Positions 52,810 to 62,969 are shown, counted from the first letter of the stretch. The stretch: 64,000 bases of DNA from Bdellovibrionales bacterium GWA2_49_15 (GCA_001769855.1 MEPP01000028.1:1-64000); one strand, 5' to 3'. The notes: generated from the letters alone by a model not told the origin. Program-made: numbers and translations.

Positions 52810-52944
52810 TATGCTATTTTCGGCGATCGTCTATGCTTTGTTCAATGGTGGGAAGAACTGCCATGGTATGATCACCAAATATCATTTAAGTTTTGAACAG
52901 GTTATCCGACAAATGCTATCAAAATAGAGTGTGGAGTACGCTAA

Positions 52945-53871
52945 ATGACTGAAACTTATCACGCCATAAATCTTCCCGGTCTCCTCCCGGGCAACCAGCT
53001 CCAGTTTGACCTGTTTGTTCACTTTAAAGGCCAGTATCTGTGCTTTCGAAAGGAGAAGAGCTCTCTTTCTCCCGATCTCTTAGATAAGCTCCAGCGGCAA
53101 AAGATTTCGGCCTTATTTATCCAATCCCATGCCATGAAAAAATACCACCTGCTCATGAAAACGCTGCTGGATCAGGTGCTGGAAATCCCCGCCGATTTTT
53201 CCGATGAGAAAAAAGTGGATGTGCTGTCCGCCGCCAGCTCCTCGTCCCTGCGCCAGATGGCCCATGACCCCAAAGACGGCGAAGCCTACATGATGTCGTG
53301 CCTCACCTCCCGGGGGATGATCGAACTTTTGCTCCGGGATTCCTCCCATCTGAAAACATTTTTTAACGTTCCTGCCATCGATAATGATCTCTTTATTCAC
53401 AGTCGCAACGTCGCCCTCTTGGCCGCGGCGCTGGGACGCAAGATGGGGCTCAAGGTGGAAACCATGCTCCACCTGGCCATCGCCGGCCTTCTCCACGATC
53501 TGGGCGTGATGCGAGTCACGGCCGAGGAGCGCAAGATTTTTTACGCCCCCGCAGATTCCTTGACTAAGGAGCAGAAGAAGATCTACGCCAAGCATGCCAA
53601 AGAAAGCGAAGAAATGCTCCAGCAAAACACCCTTATTCCCCATAGCGTGCTTGAGCTTATCAGCGTGCATGAGTGCACCCTTTCGGAGTGGCCGGATATG
53701 TCGTCCGCCGCCCAGGTTCTGGCCTTGGTCAATCTCTTTGATAAATCCGTGTCCATCGATAAGGTGCCACCCGCCCTGGCCTTCAAAAATTTAAAAATAA
53801 AGCAGGTGGGAAACTTTCACGTCAAGATGATCAACGCTCTCGGCGAGGTTTTAAAGCAGGCCTGGTTTTAG
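52945..53871 (+). CDS. HD-domain protein with lost GYP (HD-GYP relative)
   Basis: The 308-residue protein has a DUF3391-like N-domain (about 1-100; PGNQLQFDLFVHFKGQYLCF) and an HD domain (about 145-300). The metal-binding pair LLHDLG is intact (about residues 192-197), preceded by HSRNVALLAAALG, the typical first His helix. The region that would hold the GYP loop instead reads ISVHECTLSEWP, so the extended c-di-GMP motif is not recognised. It may still hydrolyse or bind a nucleotide. GGAG lies upstream of the ATG. It converges on hrpB with a 3-bp gap. Confidence 0.75.
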   Translation: MTETYHAINLPGLLPGNQLQFDLFVHFKGQYLCFRKEKSSLSPDLLDKLQRQKISALFIQSHAMKKYHLLMKTLLDQVLEIPADFSDEKKVDVLSAASSSSLRQMAHDPKDGEAYMMSCLTSRGMIELLLRDSSHLKTFFNVPAIDNDLFIHSRNVALLAAALGRKMGLKVETMLHLAIAGLLHDLGVMRVTAEERKIFYAPADSLTKEQKKIYAKHAKESEEMLQQNTLIPHSVLELISVHECTLSEWPDMSSAAQVLALVNLFDKSVSIDKVPPALAFKNLKIKQVGNFHVKMINALGEVLKQAWF

Positions 53872-53874
53872 CCA

Positions 53875-56340
53875 TTAGGCCAAGGGATTTTCCGGCCATT
53901 TATGGCGCGGGTAGCGCCGCTGATATTCGCTGCGAAGCTTGGGATAATGATTCACCCAAAAACTTTTTAGATCACTGGTCACCGCCATGGGGCGGCGGGC
54001 GGGAGTCAGCAGATGAACCGAAAGGGCCAGCTTGCCTTGGAGAAGTTTCGGCACCTCCTGCATTCCAAAAAAATCCTGCACCATGGACTCGATCCAAGGG
54101 GGACGGCCTTCGGCATAATGAACCTTGACCTGGCGGCGATTGGGAAGAGGAATAAAAAGTGGAGTGTGTGTGCGCAAAGTCCGGGCGACACTCGCCTCAA
54201 GTGCGTCGGCCAAAAAATCCTCCTCACGGGAGGATTGGACGAAGGTCTCAAGATCTGCGCGAGAGGCGATGCCTTGCCTCGCCAAAGAGGCGACGAGGGC
54301 CAATTTAAGGGATTTCGGCCATTCATCGAGGAGCTGAGTGGGGGCCAAGGCGTGGTCACACAGAAGTTTTAATCGTACCTTCAGAGATTCCTGGGCATTT
54401 TCCTTTGGCCAACTTCCCTCCCCTTTTATCTTTTCTAGCCCCTCTAGTAAGCACAAAGCAGCAGTCATGGAATCTGAAGGTGGTCCAAAACTTTCCTCTA
54501 GAATAAGTGGCCCGTAACAAAAGCGCACAATCTCTTCCACCCGCCCTTTTTCCGGGTGAAAACGGCACAGCTTCTCCTCTCGCGCCCACCTTTCATTTAA
54601 AAGCAAAATCTCCGGGCCAATGGAAAAAAAGGCGGTGATTTCCAAATCCCGCGCGCTAACCCGATCCCGGTTATACTCTTCAACGGACAGGGCCAGCCCA
54701 ATACTTTTATTTTCAAGCAGGGCAGGGGCCGGGCCCGACCGGCCTAAGCGCGCCACATCGCCGGTATAAAGTTGCGCCAACCCGCGCTCATTCATTTTAA
54801 AAACACGATCGGGAAAGGCCAGAAACAAGGCCTCGGCCAAACGAGGGGGCCAGTTTTGTGGTGTGGACGATTGAAGCTCCTCGGCCAAAAAGCTTTGCAT
54901 GTTGCGCTTGAGACTAAAAGGCAGCTTAGGCAGGGCCAGCAGTTCGGTCAATGTTTCAAGAAGATCAGGGGAAGAAAATTGGGATTCTCCGATCACCGCT
55001 GCCGCCAAGGCCGCCACGTAAGTAATCTGGCGACTCTTTGCCTCAAGCAGAAGTTTGGCAAAACGCGGATGGGCCCGAATGACCGCCATCTCGCGTCCGT
55101 CCGAAGTCAGCTGCGCTCCCTCGGTAACCGCCCCGAGATTGAAAAGTAGCTGCATGGCCCCCTCGAGACTTTCTTTAGGAGGGCGCTCAAACCAGGGAAA
55201 ATTCTCAGGCGTCATTTGCAGCAGCAAAAGTTGCAAAATTAGCTCGGCCAGATCATGACGACGAATTTCGGGAATCGCCTGCTCGGGACGAGTCGTATAG
55301 TCATGCTCCGAGTAGAGTCTCACCGCAACCCCTTTCCCCTGACGCGCGGCCCTTCCCGCCCGCTGGATGGCCGAGCTCTTGGGAATGGGTCGCGTATGCA
55401 GCGCCTGCACTCCGGTCCAGGGCGAATGAAGGGCCACGCGATGCAGGCCCGAATCCACCACCGCCCGTACGCCATCAATGGTGACTGAGGACTCGGCGAG
55501 ATTGGTGGAAAGAATAATTTTGGCGCGGCCCTGGGGGTCGCGGGTCAGCGCTCGCTCCTGCTCCTCGGTGCTCAGCTCTCCATGAAGTTTCAAGATCACC
55601 GCCTGCTTCAAGATGGGATGCTGACCGATGCTCTCTTCTGCTTGCCGAATTTCCCGCATGCCGGGCAGAAAAACTAAGATATCACCTGTCACCTCGTTCC
55701 ACAGAGCTTCCAGCGCTCGGACGATTTGATTGCTCAGGAACTCTTTGGGGCGTGGGGATTGATAACGTAGTTCCAACGGATGGGGAGCTTCAGGAAGCTG
55801 GATATGAGCTGTTTCCTCGAGCACGAGGTAATTTTTTAAGGCCCGCGCATCAATAGTGGCCGACATAACTCCCAGGAGAAGCTCGGGCCTTGACTGACGA
55901 AGTTGCTTGACTAAGGCCAGGGCCACGTCGCCCTGGAGATGGCGCTCGTGAAACTCATCCACAATGACCGCCCCTACATTTTTGAGAGTGGGATCGGCCA
56001 TGAATTTGCGCAGAAAGGTGCCTTCCGTCAGATACCAAAGGCGAGTCTTGGGACCGCCACCTTTTTCAAAACGAAACTGATACCCGACCGACTCGCCCAC
56101 TCGCTCACCCAGGAGCCGGGCCGCCTGAGTGGCCGCCAGCTTGGCCGCGGGTCTGCGCGGCACCAGCACATAAATTTCTTGAATCTCTTGGATCTCCAGC
56201 AAGGCCAGAGGCAAACGGGTGGTCTTTCCCGCCCCGGGTGGCGCTTCCAAGATGAGCTGTTTTTTGGTGCCAAACTGCTCAACAATTTCGTCTAAATAAG
56301 AATCAATTGGCAGATAAGGGCCTGACACATTCATTTTCAT
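53875..56340 (-). CDS. hrpB: ATP-dependent helicase HrpB
   Basis: The 821-residue protein has the DEAH-helicase set: APPGAGKTTRLPLALL (motif I, about residues 35-50), VDEFHERHLQG (motif II), MSATID (motif III), STNLAESSVTIDGV and QRAGRAARQGKG (motif VI), followed by the HrpB-specific C-terminal domain ending in the family's KSFWVNHYPKLRSEYQRRYPRHKWPE pattern (given here in parts). It acts on RNA or RNA-DNA with unknown substrate. It is divergent from the ABC-F gene with only 18 bp between start codons, so the promoters must overlap the coding regions. Confidence 0.95.
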   Translation of the reverse strand: MKMNVSGPYLPIDSYLDEIVEQFGTKKQLILEAPPGAGKTTRLPLALLEIQEIQEIYVLVPRRPAAKLAATQAARLLGERVGESVGYQFRFEKGGGPKTRLWYLTEGTFLRKFMADPTLKNVGAVIVDEFHERHLQGDVALALVKQLRQSRPELLLGVMSATIDARALKNYLVLEETAHIQLPEAPHPLELRYQSPRPKEFLSNQIVRALEALWNEVTGDILVFLPGMREIRQAEESIGQHPILKQAVILKLHGELSTEEQERALTRDPQGRAKIILSTNLAESSVTIDGVRAVVDSGLHRVALHSPWTGVQALHTRPIPKSSAIQRAGRAARQGKGVAVRLYSEHDYTTRPEQAIPEIRRHDLAELILQLLLLQMTPENFPWFERPPKESLEGAMQLLFNLGAVTEGAQLTSDGREMAVIRAHPRFAKLLLEAKSRQITYVAALAAAVIGESQFSSPDLLETLTELLALPKLPFSLKRNMQSFLAEELQSSTPQNWPPRLAEALFLAFPDRVFKMNERGLAQLYTGDVARLGRSGPAPALLENKSIGLALSVEEYNRDRVSARDLEITAFFSIGPEILLLNERWAREEKLCRFHPEKGRVEEIVRFCYGPLILEESFGPPSDSMTAALCLLEGLEKIKGEGSWPKENAQESLKVRLKLLCDHALAPTQLLDEWPKSLKLALVASLARQGIASRADLETFVQSSREEDFLADALEASVARTLRTHTPLFIPLPNRRQVKVHYAEGRPPWIESMVQDFFGMQEVPKLLQGKLALSVHLLTPARRPMAVTSDLKSFWVNHYPKLRSEYQRRYPRHKWPENPLA

Positions 56341-56358
56341 TCATTAATCTCGAAAACC

Positions 56359-57987
56359 ATGCTTCATATTAGTAATGTCACGAAATTAATCAACGGACAA
56401 CCGCTTTATCGCGACGCCAGCTTTGAGGTTTTCGCCGGAGAAAAGGTGGGTTTAGTCGGGCCAAACGGCTCAGGCAAAACCACGCTTCTTCGTCTCATCA
56501 TCGGCGAGGAGCGGCCCGATAGCGGCAACATCAGTCTGCAAAATAAAATGACTCTCTCCTACTTTTCCCAAAATGTGGGGGAAATGCGCGGTCGAAAGGC
56601 CCTGGAAGAGGTGGTGAGCGGCCACGGCAATCTGGCCAAGGTTAACCAGGAGATGCGTCTCCTGGAAAAGAAGCTGGAAGATTCCGCTGACGTGCCCATG
56701 TCCGACTCCGAGATGGAGAGCACCTTAAATAAGCTGGGCGATCTTCAGCACGACTTTGAAAAGATGGGCGGCTACGATATTGAGGCCCGGGCGGAAGAAA
56801 TTCTGACCGGTCTGGGCATCGCTCCCCTTGACCACCATCGTCCGGTGGAAGATTTCAGCGGTGGTCAAAAGATGCGTATCGCTCTGGCGCGCGCCTTGAT
56901 CGTCATGCCCGACATTATTCTGATGGACGAGCCCACCAACTATCTGGATATGGAGACCATTCTCTGGCTGGAGCAATGGCTTAAAAATTTTAAGGGTGCC
57001 ATCGTCCTCACCACCCACGACCGCGAGTTCATGAACAATATCGTAAACAAGATCGTGGAGGTGGCGCAGGAACGCGTCACCGTCTACACCGGCAATTACG
57101 ATTTTTATCTGCGGGAAAAAGGCATTCGAAAGCAGCAAAATGAGGCCAGCTTTGATCGCCAGCAGGCCATGCTCAAAAAAGAAGAAGAGTTTATCGCCCG
57201 TTTCAAGGCCCGCGCCTCCCACGCCGCTCAGGTGCAAAGCCGGGTCAAGAAGCTGGAAAAAATTGATCAGATTTCCTTACAGGCCGACGAAGAGGAAATG
57301 GACGTGATGCTGCCGGAAATTCCCAGAGGCGGTAATGATGTTATCACCTTCCAAAACTTGGGCAAAAGTTGGTCCGACTCTCAGGGCAATCCGCGCCTGG
57401 TCTTCCAAGGACTCAACGGCCTGGTGGCGCGCCAGCAGAAAATTGCCGTGGTGGGCGTCAACGGTGCCGGAAAATCAACCTTTCTGAAAATTATCGCGGA
57501 CAAGACTCCTGCCACAACGGGAACTGTCACCATCGGCCCTTCCATCAATATGGGCTATTTCGGCCAATTTACTTTGGAAAATCTCACTCCTGAGTACACT
57601 GTGTTTGAGGAAGTGCAGGCCAAGATTCCCCGCGCCTCAGACGGCTTCGTCCGCAATCTGCTGGCGGCCTTCTTGTTCAAGGGCGATGATGTTTTTAAAA
57701 AGGTCAGACACCTCTCCGGTGGCGAGAAGGCGCGACTTGTCCTGGCCTACCTGCTGACCATTCCCCACAACCTCCTGCTCCTCGATGAGCCGACCAACCA
57801 CCTGGATATCAAGGCGCGGGAAGTGCTCCTGGACGCCCTCAAGCGCTACGAGGGAACGATTCTCTTTGTCAGTCACGACCGTCACTTTTTAAAAGAAGTT
57901 GCCAATCGCGTTTTTGAGGTCAGTAATAAGGCCATCACGCTCTACGAGGGCAACTATACTGAGTATCTGGCCAAGACAAAAAAGTAG
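56359..57987 (+). CDS. ABC-F family ATPase (translation factor type)
   Basis: The 542-residue protein has two ABC domains. The first has GPNGSGKTT (about residues 34-42) and FSGGQKMRIALARAL, then ILMDEPTNYLD. The second has GVNGAGKST (about 366-374) and LSGGEKARLVLAYLL with LLLDEPTNHLD. The linker between is the charged P-site-tRNA-interaction helix pair (about 240-300). There are no transmembrane segments. It belongs to ABC-F (EttA/YbiT/Uup) and acts on the ribosome, rescuing stalled translation or gating it. There is no clear ribosome site, and the start is 18 bp from hrpB. Confidence 0.9.
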   Translation: MLHISNVTKLINGQPLYRDASFEVFAGEKVGLVGPNGSGKTTLLRLIIGEERPDSGNISLQNKMTLSYFSQNVGEMRGRKALEEVVSGHGNLAKVNQEMRLLEKKLEDSADVPMSDSEMESTLNKLGDLQHDFEKMGGYDIEARAEEILTGLGIAPLDHHRPVEDFSGGQKMRIALARALIVMPDIILMDEPTNYLDMETILWLEQWLKNFKGAIVLTTHDREFMNNIVNKIVEVAQERVTVYTGNYDFYLREKGIRKQQNEASFDRQQAMLKKEEEFIARFKARASHAAQVQSRVKKLEKIDQISLQADEEEMDVMLPEIPRGGNDVITFQNLGKSWSDSQGNPRLVFQGLNGLVARQQKIAVVGVNGAGKSTFLKIIADKTPATTGTVTIGPSINMGYFGQFTLENLTPEYTVFEEVQAKIPRASDGFVRNLLAAFLFKGDDVFKKVRHLSGGEKARLVLAYLLTIPHNLLLLDEPTNHLDIKAREVLLDALKRYEGTILFVSHDRHFLKEVANRVFEVSNKAITLYEGNYTEYLAKTKK

Positions 57988-57993
57988 GCCCGC

Positions 57994-59196
57994 GTGCGTC
58001 CAATTTTATTTCATCTTCCTCTCCCAGATTTTGCCATGCCCCTGGCGTGGCTGCCCCTCTTTTTCGCCTTGCTGTTTGCCGTGGTGGGAGTGCGCAAGCT
58101 CTTTGGAAAAAAAATCAATCACCAGGAAGCGGGGATGGCGGGAATCTGCTTCCTCCTCTGTCTGCTGATTCGGTTCACTGTCATGGGCGAAAATACCGCG
58201 ACCATCAACCTTGGGAATTACCCCATCTATAGCTACGGGGCCATGCTCCTTAGCTCTTTTTCTGTCGGCTGGTTTCTCACCCTGGGACTGGCGGAGCGTG
58301 ACGGCCTCTCCCGAAGCAAGATGGGGAATAACTACATCGTCACCGCGGTGGTGGCCATAATTGGCGCCCGCCTCCTCTATGTGGTGACAAACCTTGAGCA
58401 GTTCAACACAGTGTCGGCCATGCTGTCGCCTCGAAGCGGGCTGGTGGCCTACGGTGGCTTCGTCGGAGGACTGGCCGGCTCGTGGATTTTTCTGCGCGCC
58501 CACAGACTCCCCCTTCTCCCCTGGGGAGATGTGGTGGCCCCAAGCTTGGCCGCGGGTCTCATGATCACGCGCATCGGCTGCTATCTCTTTGGCTGTGACT
58601 TCGGAATGCCTCTGTCTGTGAACGCTCCCGCCTTTTTACAAAAGCTCGGCAGCTTTCCCCACTGGCCCGACGAACTCGGTCTTGGGAGGGGCGCGCCGGC
58701 GTGGCTCCAGCACGTGCAACAGCGGGGTCTGGCAAACACCGCCGCCCACTCGCTTCCAGTGCATCCGACCCAGCTCTATGAATCCCTGGTGGGGGCCTCG
58801 CTGCTGGTCCTCCTCCTTGTGGCCCGAAAATATCAGAAATTTAGCGGCCAAGTATTTTTACTTTTTATCTTCTGTTACGGCATGGCCCGCTATCTTTTGG
58901 AAATTTTCCGTGATGACCCCGATCGCGGCTCGCTCCCCTTTTCCCTCCCCGAGCAGCTTCTGCATCCTCTCATCTTAATTTTGTTGGCCTTGGCCTTTGT
59001 GATGGGAATCTCCAGGACGATCGGGCACAAACCTCTCCGCCTGGCAGCTCAAGTTGTGTCCTTCGCCCCTGCCCTGCTGGCCTGCGCGGGCCTCGGCCCC
59101 AACCCAGTCCAGCTCTCAACCTCCCAGCTGATCGCACTTTTAAGCGCAATCACGGCGGCCAGCATTTTTCGCGTCAAGATTGATCAGACTATCTGA
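57994..59196 (+). CDS. lgt: Prolipoprotein diacylglyceryl transferase
   Basis: A GTG at 57994 opens a 400-residue membrane protein. Motifs include YSYGAML (about 75-81), YGGFVGGLAGSW (about 149-160), RIGCYLFGCDFG and HPTQLYES, and ARYLLEIFRDDPDRG, all of the Lgt family. It transfers a diacylglyceryl group from phosphatidylglycerol to the lipobox Cys of exported lipoproteins, such as that at 22663. It is longer than E. coli Lgt (about 290) through an insertion after GCDFG and extra helices at both ends. It follows the ABC-F gene by 6 bp, likely the same transcript. Confidence 0.9.
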   Translation: MRPILFHLPLPDFAMPLAWLPLFFALLFAVVGVRKLFGKKINHQEAGMAGICFLLCLLIRFTVMGENTATINLGNYPIYSYGAMLLSSFSVGWFLTLGLAERDGLSRSKMGNNYIVTAVVAIIGARLLYVVTNLEQFNTVSAMLSPRSGLVAYGGFVGGLAGSWIFLRAHRLPLLPWGDVVAPSLAAGLMITRIGCYLFGCDFGMPLSVNAPAFLQKLGSFPHWPDELGLGRGAPAWLQHVQQRGLANTAAHSLPVHPTQLYESLVGASLLVLLLVARKYQKFSGQVFLLFIFCYGMARYLLEIFRDDPDRGSLPFSLPEQLLHPLILILLALAFVMGISRTIGHKPLRLAAQVVSFAPALLACAGLGPNPVQLSTSQLIALLSAITAASIFRVKIDQTI

Positions 59197-59244
59197 AAGA
59201 TATTACTTTGATATTTATCGGTTTAAGAATATCATGCTTTCCAG

Positions 59245-61149
59245 ATGCTCTATTTTTTGCGCACACATCTATGGCAACTTTGTCTCTGGACAACCCTGGT
59301 TGCCGCTTCCTTGTGGTATGACTATTACGATGTTCACGAACATGTCGTCGATCATGCCAGGAACGACGCCGAAATCGTATTTGCCAGAGACCTTCAGTAT
59401 CGAATGTGGGCCGCGAAACATGGCGGAGTCTATGTTCCCGTCACCAGAGAGACTCCTCCTAACCCCAACTTGGCCCATCTCAAAGAGCGAGATGTCACGT
59501 CGACAACAGGAGTGAAGCTGACCTTGCTCAATCCCGCCTATATGATGCGGCAGGTGAATGAGCTCCCCAAGTCCAGTGCGGACAATGCCAGCTCCCATAT
59601 CACAAGCCTAAGCCCCATACGCCTTGATAATGCCGCCAATCCTTGGGAAACCAAGGCCCTCCTGACCTTTGAGAATGGTGCCCGAGAGTTTACTGAAATC
59701 GTCCAAGAGGAGAAGCAAAGCTATCTCCATTTCATGCGGCCGGTTTATGTCGAGGCGGAATGCCTTAAATGTCATGCCCACCAGGGTTACAAGATTGGAG
59801 AGGTGCGCGGTGGAATCAGCGTCACGCTCAATTTAAGGAATCTTCAACATGAGGCCAATCTGACAGTCATGCGCCAGGCACCTGTCCACGCTACCTTGTG
59901 GTGTCTGGGCGTCCTCTTTGCCTTTGCCTTCCAACGTCTGCGTTTAAAAAAAGAGCAGGAGGTCGCCATAGTTAATGAGGCCCTACAGGAAAAAAACCAA
60001 GAGCTTGAGCTTCAATATGCCCAATTACAGCAGTCACATAAGGAGTTGGGCGAGATGCAGGAGCAGATCGTGCATGCCTCAAAGCTGGCCTCCATTGGGA
60101 CTCTGGCGGCAGGAGTGGCCCATGAGATCAATAATCCTCTGCAAATTATAAAAGGCTACGGACAGCTCTTGGAAAAACAGCTCAGGCAAGAGAGTCGGCC
60201 CGACCGTTTGGGAGAGCTTCTCCAAAAACAAAATAACGCTCTGGAAAGAATCAACTCCATCGTCAATGGGTTACGCACCTTTGCCGAACCAAGTCGCGAC
60301 ATCCTCGTCAAGGTCGATCTCCATCAGGTCCTCCTCAATTCCCTGGAACTTGTGAGCGGAATTTTCCAAAAAGAGAACATCCAGATCGAGACCAGCTTCC
60401 AGGTCACGGCACCTATCATTTCGGCCAACGTAGGCAAGTTACAGCAAGTCTTCATGAATCTTCTGAGTAACGCCAAAGACGCTATCAAGCAGGTCAAAGA
60501 CAGCGGAGTTATTCTCATTGTCTCGGCTTCCACCGACGAGCAGGTTACCATCAAGATTTCGGATAATGGAGTCGGCATGGAGGCCGGCGAGCTTGAGCAA
60601 ATCTTCAGTCCCTTTTATACCACCAAGGCCCCCGGGAAGGGCACGGGACTCGGCCTCTCCATTTCCCACTCCTTTATCACCTCGCTGGGCGGGCAAATTT
60701 TTGTGGAAAGCCAAAAAAATGTCGGCAGCACTTTTACCCTGTCTTTTCCTGCCATGGCGAAAATTGAAAAGCTCGTGAGCGGAAAGGTGCTTGTCGTGGA
60801 TGATGAGAAAGATGTGAGAGTGATCCTGGCCGCTTATCTATCCGATTTCGGGCTTCAGGTGGACGAGGCTCTGGATGGCGCAGAGGCCCTCTCCAAGCTG
60901 CAACACACTCCTTATGATTATGTGATCTCAGATATCATCATGCCCCGCCTAAGCGGAGATCAGCTGTTGGAAGAGGCCATGAAACTTCCCCATCTCTCCA
61001 AGACAAGATTCATCATTATCACCGGTGGCATCGTCTCAGAATTTTCGCCCTTACAGAAAAAAAGAATTGCCACTCTCTCCCATTGTTTTCTGGCCAAGCC
61101 TTTTGATCACGTCGCTCTTAAAAGAGCGCTTCTGCTCGCATCCCGCTGA
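59245..61149 (+). CDS. Haem-binding hybrid sensor histidine kinase
   Basis: The 634-residue protein starts with a transmembrane anchor (about 8-24), a Tll0287-like/DUF3365 periplasmic domain (about 30-205) with haem c motif CLKCH (Cys173, Cys176, His177), and a second helix (about 212-232). Then comes a coiled coil (about 235-280), a HisKA domain with His293 in VAHEINNPLQ, an HATPase with FYTTKAPGKGTGLGLS, and a receiver (about 505-634) with VVDDEKDV and SDIIMP. All parts are intact. It should sense redox, NO or oxygen through haem and pass phosphate to its own receiver. The next gene is a paralogue. Confidence 0.85.
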   Translation: MLYFLRTHLWQLCLWTTLVAASLWYDYYDVHEHVVDHARNDAEIVFARDLQYRMWAAKHGGVYVPVTRETPPNPNLAHLKERDVTSTTGVKLTLLNPAYMMRQVNELPKSSADNASSHITSLSPIRLDNAANPWETKALLTFENGAREFTEIVQEEKQSYLHFMRPVYVEAECLKCHAHQGYKIGEVRGGISVTLNLRNLQHEANLTVMRQAPVHATLWCLGVLFAFAFQRLRLKKEQEVAIVNEALQEKNQELELQYAQLQQSHKELGEMQEQIVHASKLASIGTLAAGVAHEINNPLQIIKGYGQLLEKQLRQESRPDRLGELLQKQNNALERINSIVNGLRTFAEPSRDILVKVDLHQVLLNSLELVSGIFQKENIQIETSFQVTAPIISANVGKLQQVFMNLLSNAKDAIKQVKDSGVILIVSASTDEQVTIKISDNGVGMEAGELEQIFSPFYTTKAPGKGTGLGLSISHSFITSLGGQIFVESQKNVGSTFTLSFPAMAKIEKLVSGKVLVVDDEKDVRVILAAYLSDFGLQVDEALDGAEALSKLQHTPYDYVISDIIMPRLSGDQLLEEAMKLPHLSKTRFIIITGGIVSEFSPLQKKRIATLSHCFLAKPFDHVALKRALLLASR

Positions 61150-61224
61150 GAATAAAAGGCACTCCCCAGAGTGAGATTAATCGCATTGACGCCAATAGCT
61201 TTAAGAAGTTTCAATAGAAGCTGT

Positions 61225-62331
61225 ATGATGTATTTTCTGCATTCAAATATCTTTAAACTCTTGCTTTGGACCGTCATTCTTGGGAGTTCCTATTTCTATA
61301 ATTGCCATCAGGAGGAGCTGCAGGTAGTCCGACATGCCAAGATCGACGCACTGGCCTCCTACAAGAAAGATCTCCTGTACCGAACTTGGTCTACGCGCCA
61401 CGGGGGAACTTATGTTCCCATTACCGAAAAGACACCCCCAAACCCATATTTGGCCGAGATTCAAGAACGAGACATTACAACTCCCTCAGGTGTGAAACTC
61501 ACCTTGATCAATCCGGCCTACATGACCCGACAGGTGAACGAATTAGCAAAAACCATGGATATGGAAGTTAACTCCCACATGACCAGCTTAAAACCTATTC
61601 GCCCAGAAAATGCCGCCGATCCCTGGGAAACAAAGGCCCTTATGGCCTTTGAGAAAGGCGTGCCTGAGGTTACTGAGGTGGTCGAGATCGAGCATAAAAA
61701 ATATCTAAGATTCATGCGACCTTTTTTTGTGGAGAAAGAGTGTCTGAAATGTCATGCCATGCAAGGATATAAGGTCGGGGACGTGAGAGGCGGATTAAGC
61801 GTCAATGTCAGCTTACAATCCTTTCAGCACGTCGCCGCCATTACCACACGTCGTTTCCTCATTATTCATGGGATTATCTGGTGCCTTGGGATTATCTTTG
61901 GCCTCAGCTATCAACGATTCCGACTAAAAAAAGAAGCGGAAATTGAAATTATCAATGAGGCCTTAAGCGAAAAAGCTCAGGAGATGGCCACGCAATACGA
62001 GAATTTGCAGCATGCTCATCGGCAACTTAAGGACATGCACACCCAGCACGTTACCCAAACCTCAAAACTGGCTTCGGTTGCTTTGGTGGCAACCAAAATA
62101 AGCGATGAGATGGATCACTTACTGCAAATTATTAAAAACCATTGCCTGATGTTTAAAAGGGAACTCCAAAGGGAACAACTCGGCGGTGAGCTGGAAGAAA
62201 TAGTCAGAGAGCAAGAGTCCTCGATTGAGAGAGTGAGTATCCTGGTAAAGGACCTGCATAAATTGGCCTATCCGACGGATACGGATCAGAACAAAGTGGC
62301 TGCGGGCGAAATATCTTCAAAGTTGGAATAG
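61225..62331 (+). CDS. Paralogous haem sensor with degenerate kinase
   Basis: The 368-residue protein aligns in register with the upstream kinase from its first residue to about 365. It has the same anchor, periplasmic domain, CLKCH at 173-177, second helix and coiled coil. In the HisKA region the phospho-His is replaced by Asp294 (KISDEMDHLL in place of VAHEINNPLQ), and the protein stops before HATPase and receiver. It can sense but not phosphorylate and may hetero-dimerise with the upstream kinase to tune it. It is a duplication relic or a dedicated decoy. The ribosome site is weak; an ATG at 61225 gives the register match. Confidence 0.8.
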   Translation: MMYFLHSNIFKLLLWTVILGSSYFYNCHQEELQVVRHAKIDALASYKKDLLYRTWSTRHGGTYVPITEKTPPNPYLAEIQERDITTPSGVKLTLINPAYMTRQVNELAKTMDMEVNSHMTSLKPIRPENAADPWETKALMAFEKGVPEVTEVVEIEHKKYLRFMRPFFVEKECLKCHAMQGYKVGDVRGGLSVNVSLQSFQHVAAITTRRFLIIHGIIWCLGIIFGLSYQRFRLKKEAEIEIINEALSEKAQEMATQYENLQHAHRQLKDMHTQHVTQTSKLASVALVATKISDEMDHLLQIIKNHCLMFKRELQREQLGGELEEIVREQESSIERVSILVKDLHKLAYPTDTDQNKVAAGEISSKLE

Positions 62332-62957
62332 ATGGAATAATTTTTGGCATGCAGAGGTTGATAAATCGCCGACAGCCAGGGATGCTCTTTATGCACAAAG
62401 TGACGAGTGGCATCTCCGCGGGCAATCATTTTAATAGGAAGCTTTCCGGTCACTTCCTTAAGCTGCTGCAAAGAACTTTGAATCTCCTTGGAGTTGCCAA
62501 AGTCATAGAGAAAAAAATAATCCGCGCAGGAAAGAAGATAGCGGGAATGAGAAAGATCGCCCTGAATGAGACGGGCATTCACGCAGTCTAATTTTTTAAA
62601 GATACGATTGCCCTCTGTCACCCGCTCCTGCACGTACTCGATGCCGGTGAAGGAGCAGCCGGCACAAAGGGCGTGCAAAACCAGCCCGATTCTGCCGTAA
62701 CCGGCCCCCAGATCCAAGAAATGCTGATCCGGGCGAGGTGCAAGAATTTTTATAATTTCAACAATCTCTGCATAGGAAGTTTGCAACGTTTGCGGATGCA
62801 ACCCCACCCAGGTTTGATGGCCATCGTGGAGGTTTCGCCCCCAGGAATCGCGGTCGCCTTTGGGATTCTGTTTCATCCCTTCTTGCAACAGGACGCGCTC
62901 AATGCCCTTGACATTGATTCCAAAAATTCTATCGATAACTTCCGAGTCAATAGACAA
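62286..62957 (-). CDS. SAM-dependent methyltransferase
   Basis: The 223-residue protein has a class I methyltransferase fold. FLDLGAGYGRIGLVL (about residues 79-93) is motif I, followed by GIEYVQERVTEG (acidic loop), and a DYFFLYDFGNS strand (about 145-155) as motif II. The substrate is unknown; the pattern resembles small-molecule or protein-lysine methyltransferases (DOT1-like fold without its signature). Its 3' end overlaps the degenerate haem sensor by 46 bp, convergently. Upstream (by 12 bp) is the truncated gene at the window edge, so they probably share an operon. Confidence 0.75.
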   Translation of the reverse strand: MSIDSEVIDRIFGINVKGIERVLLQEGMKQNPKGDRDSWGRNLHDGHQTWVGLHPQTLQTSYAEIVEIIKILAPRPDQHFLDLGAGYGRIGLVLHALCAGCSFTGIEYVQERVTEGNRIFKKLDCVNARLIQGDLSHSRYLLSCADYFFLYDFGNSKEIQSSLQQLKEVTGKLPIKMIARGDATRHFVHKEHPWLSAIYQPLHAKNYSIYSNFEDISPAATLF

Positions 62958-62969
62958 GCTGATTCCTTA

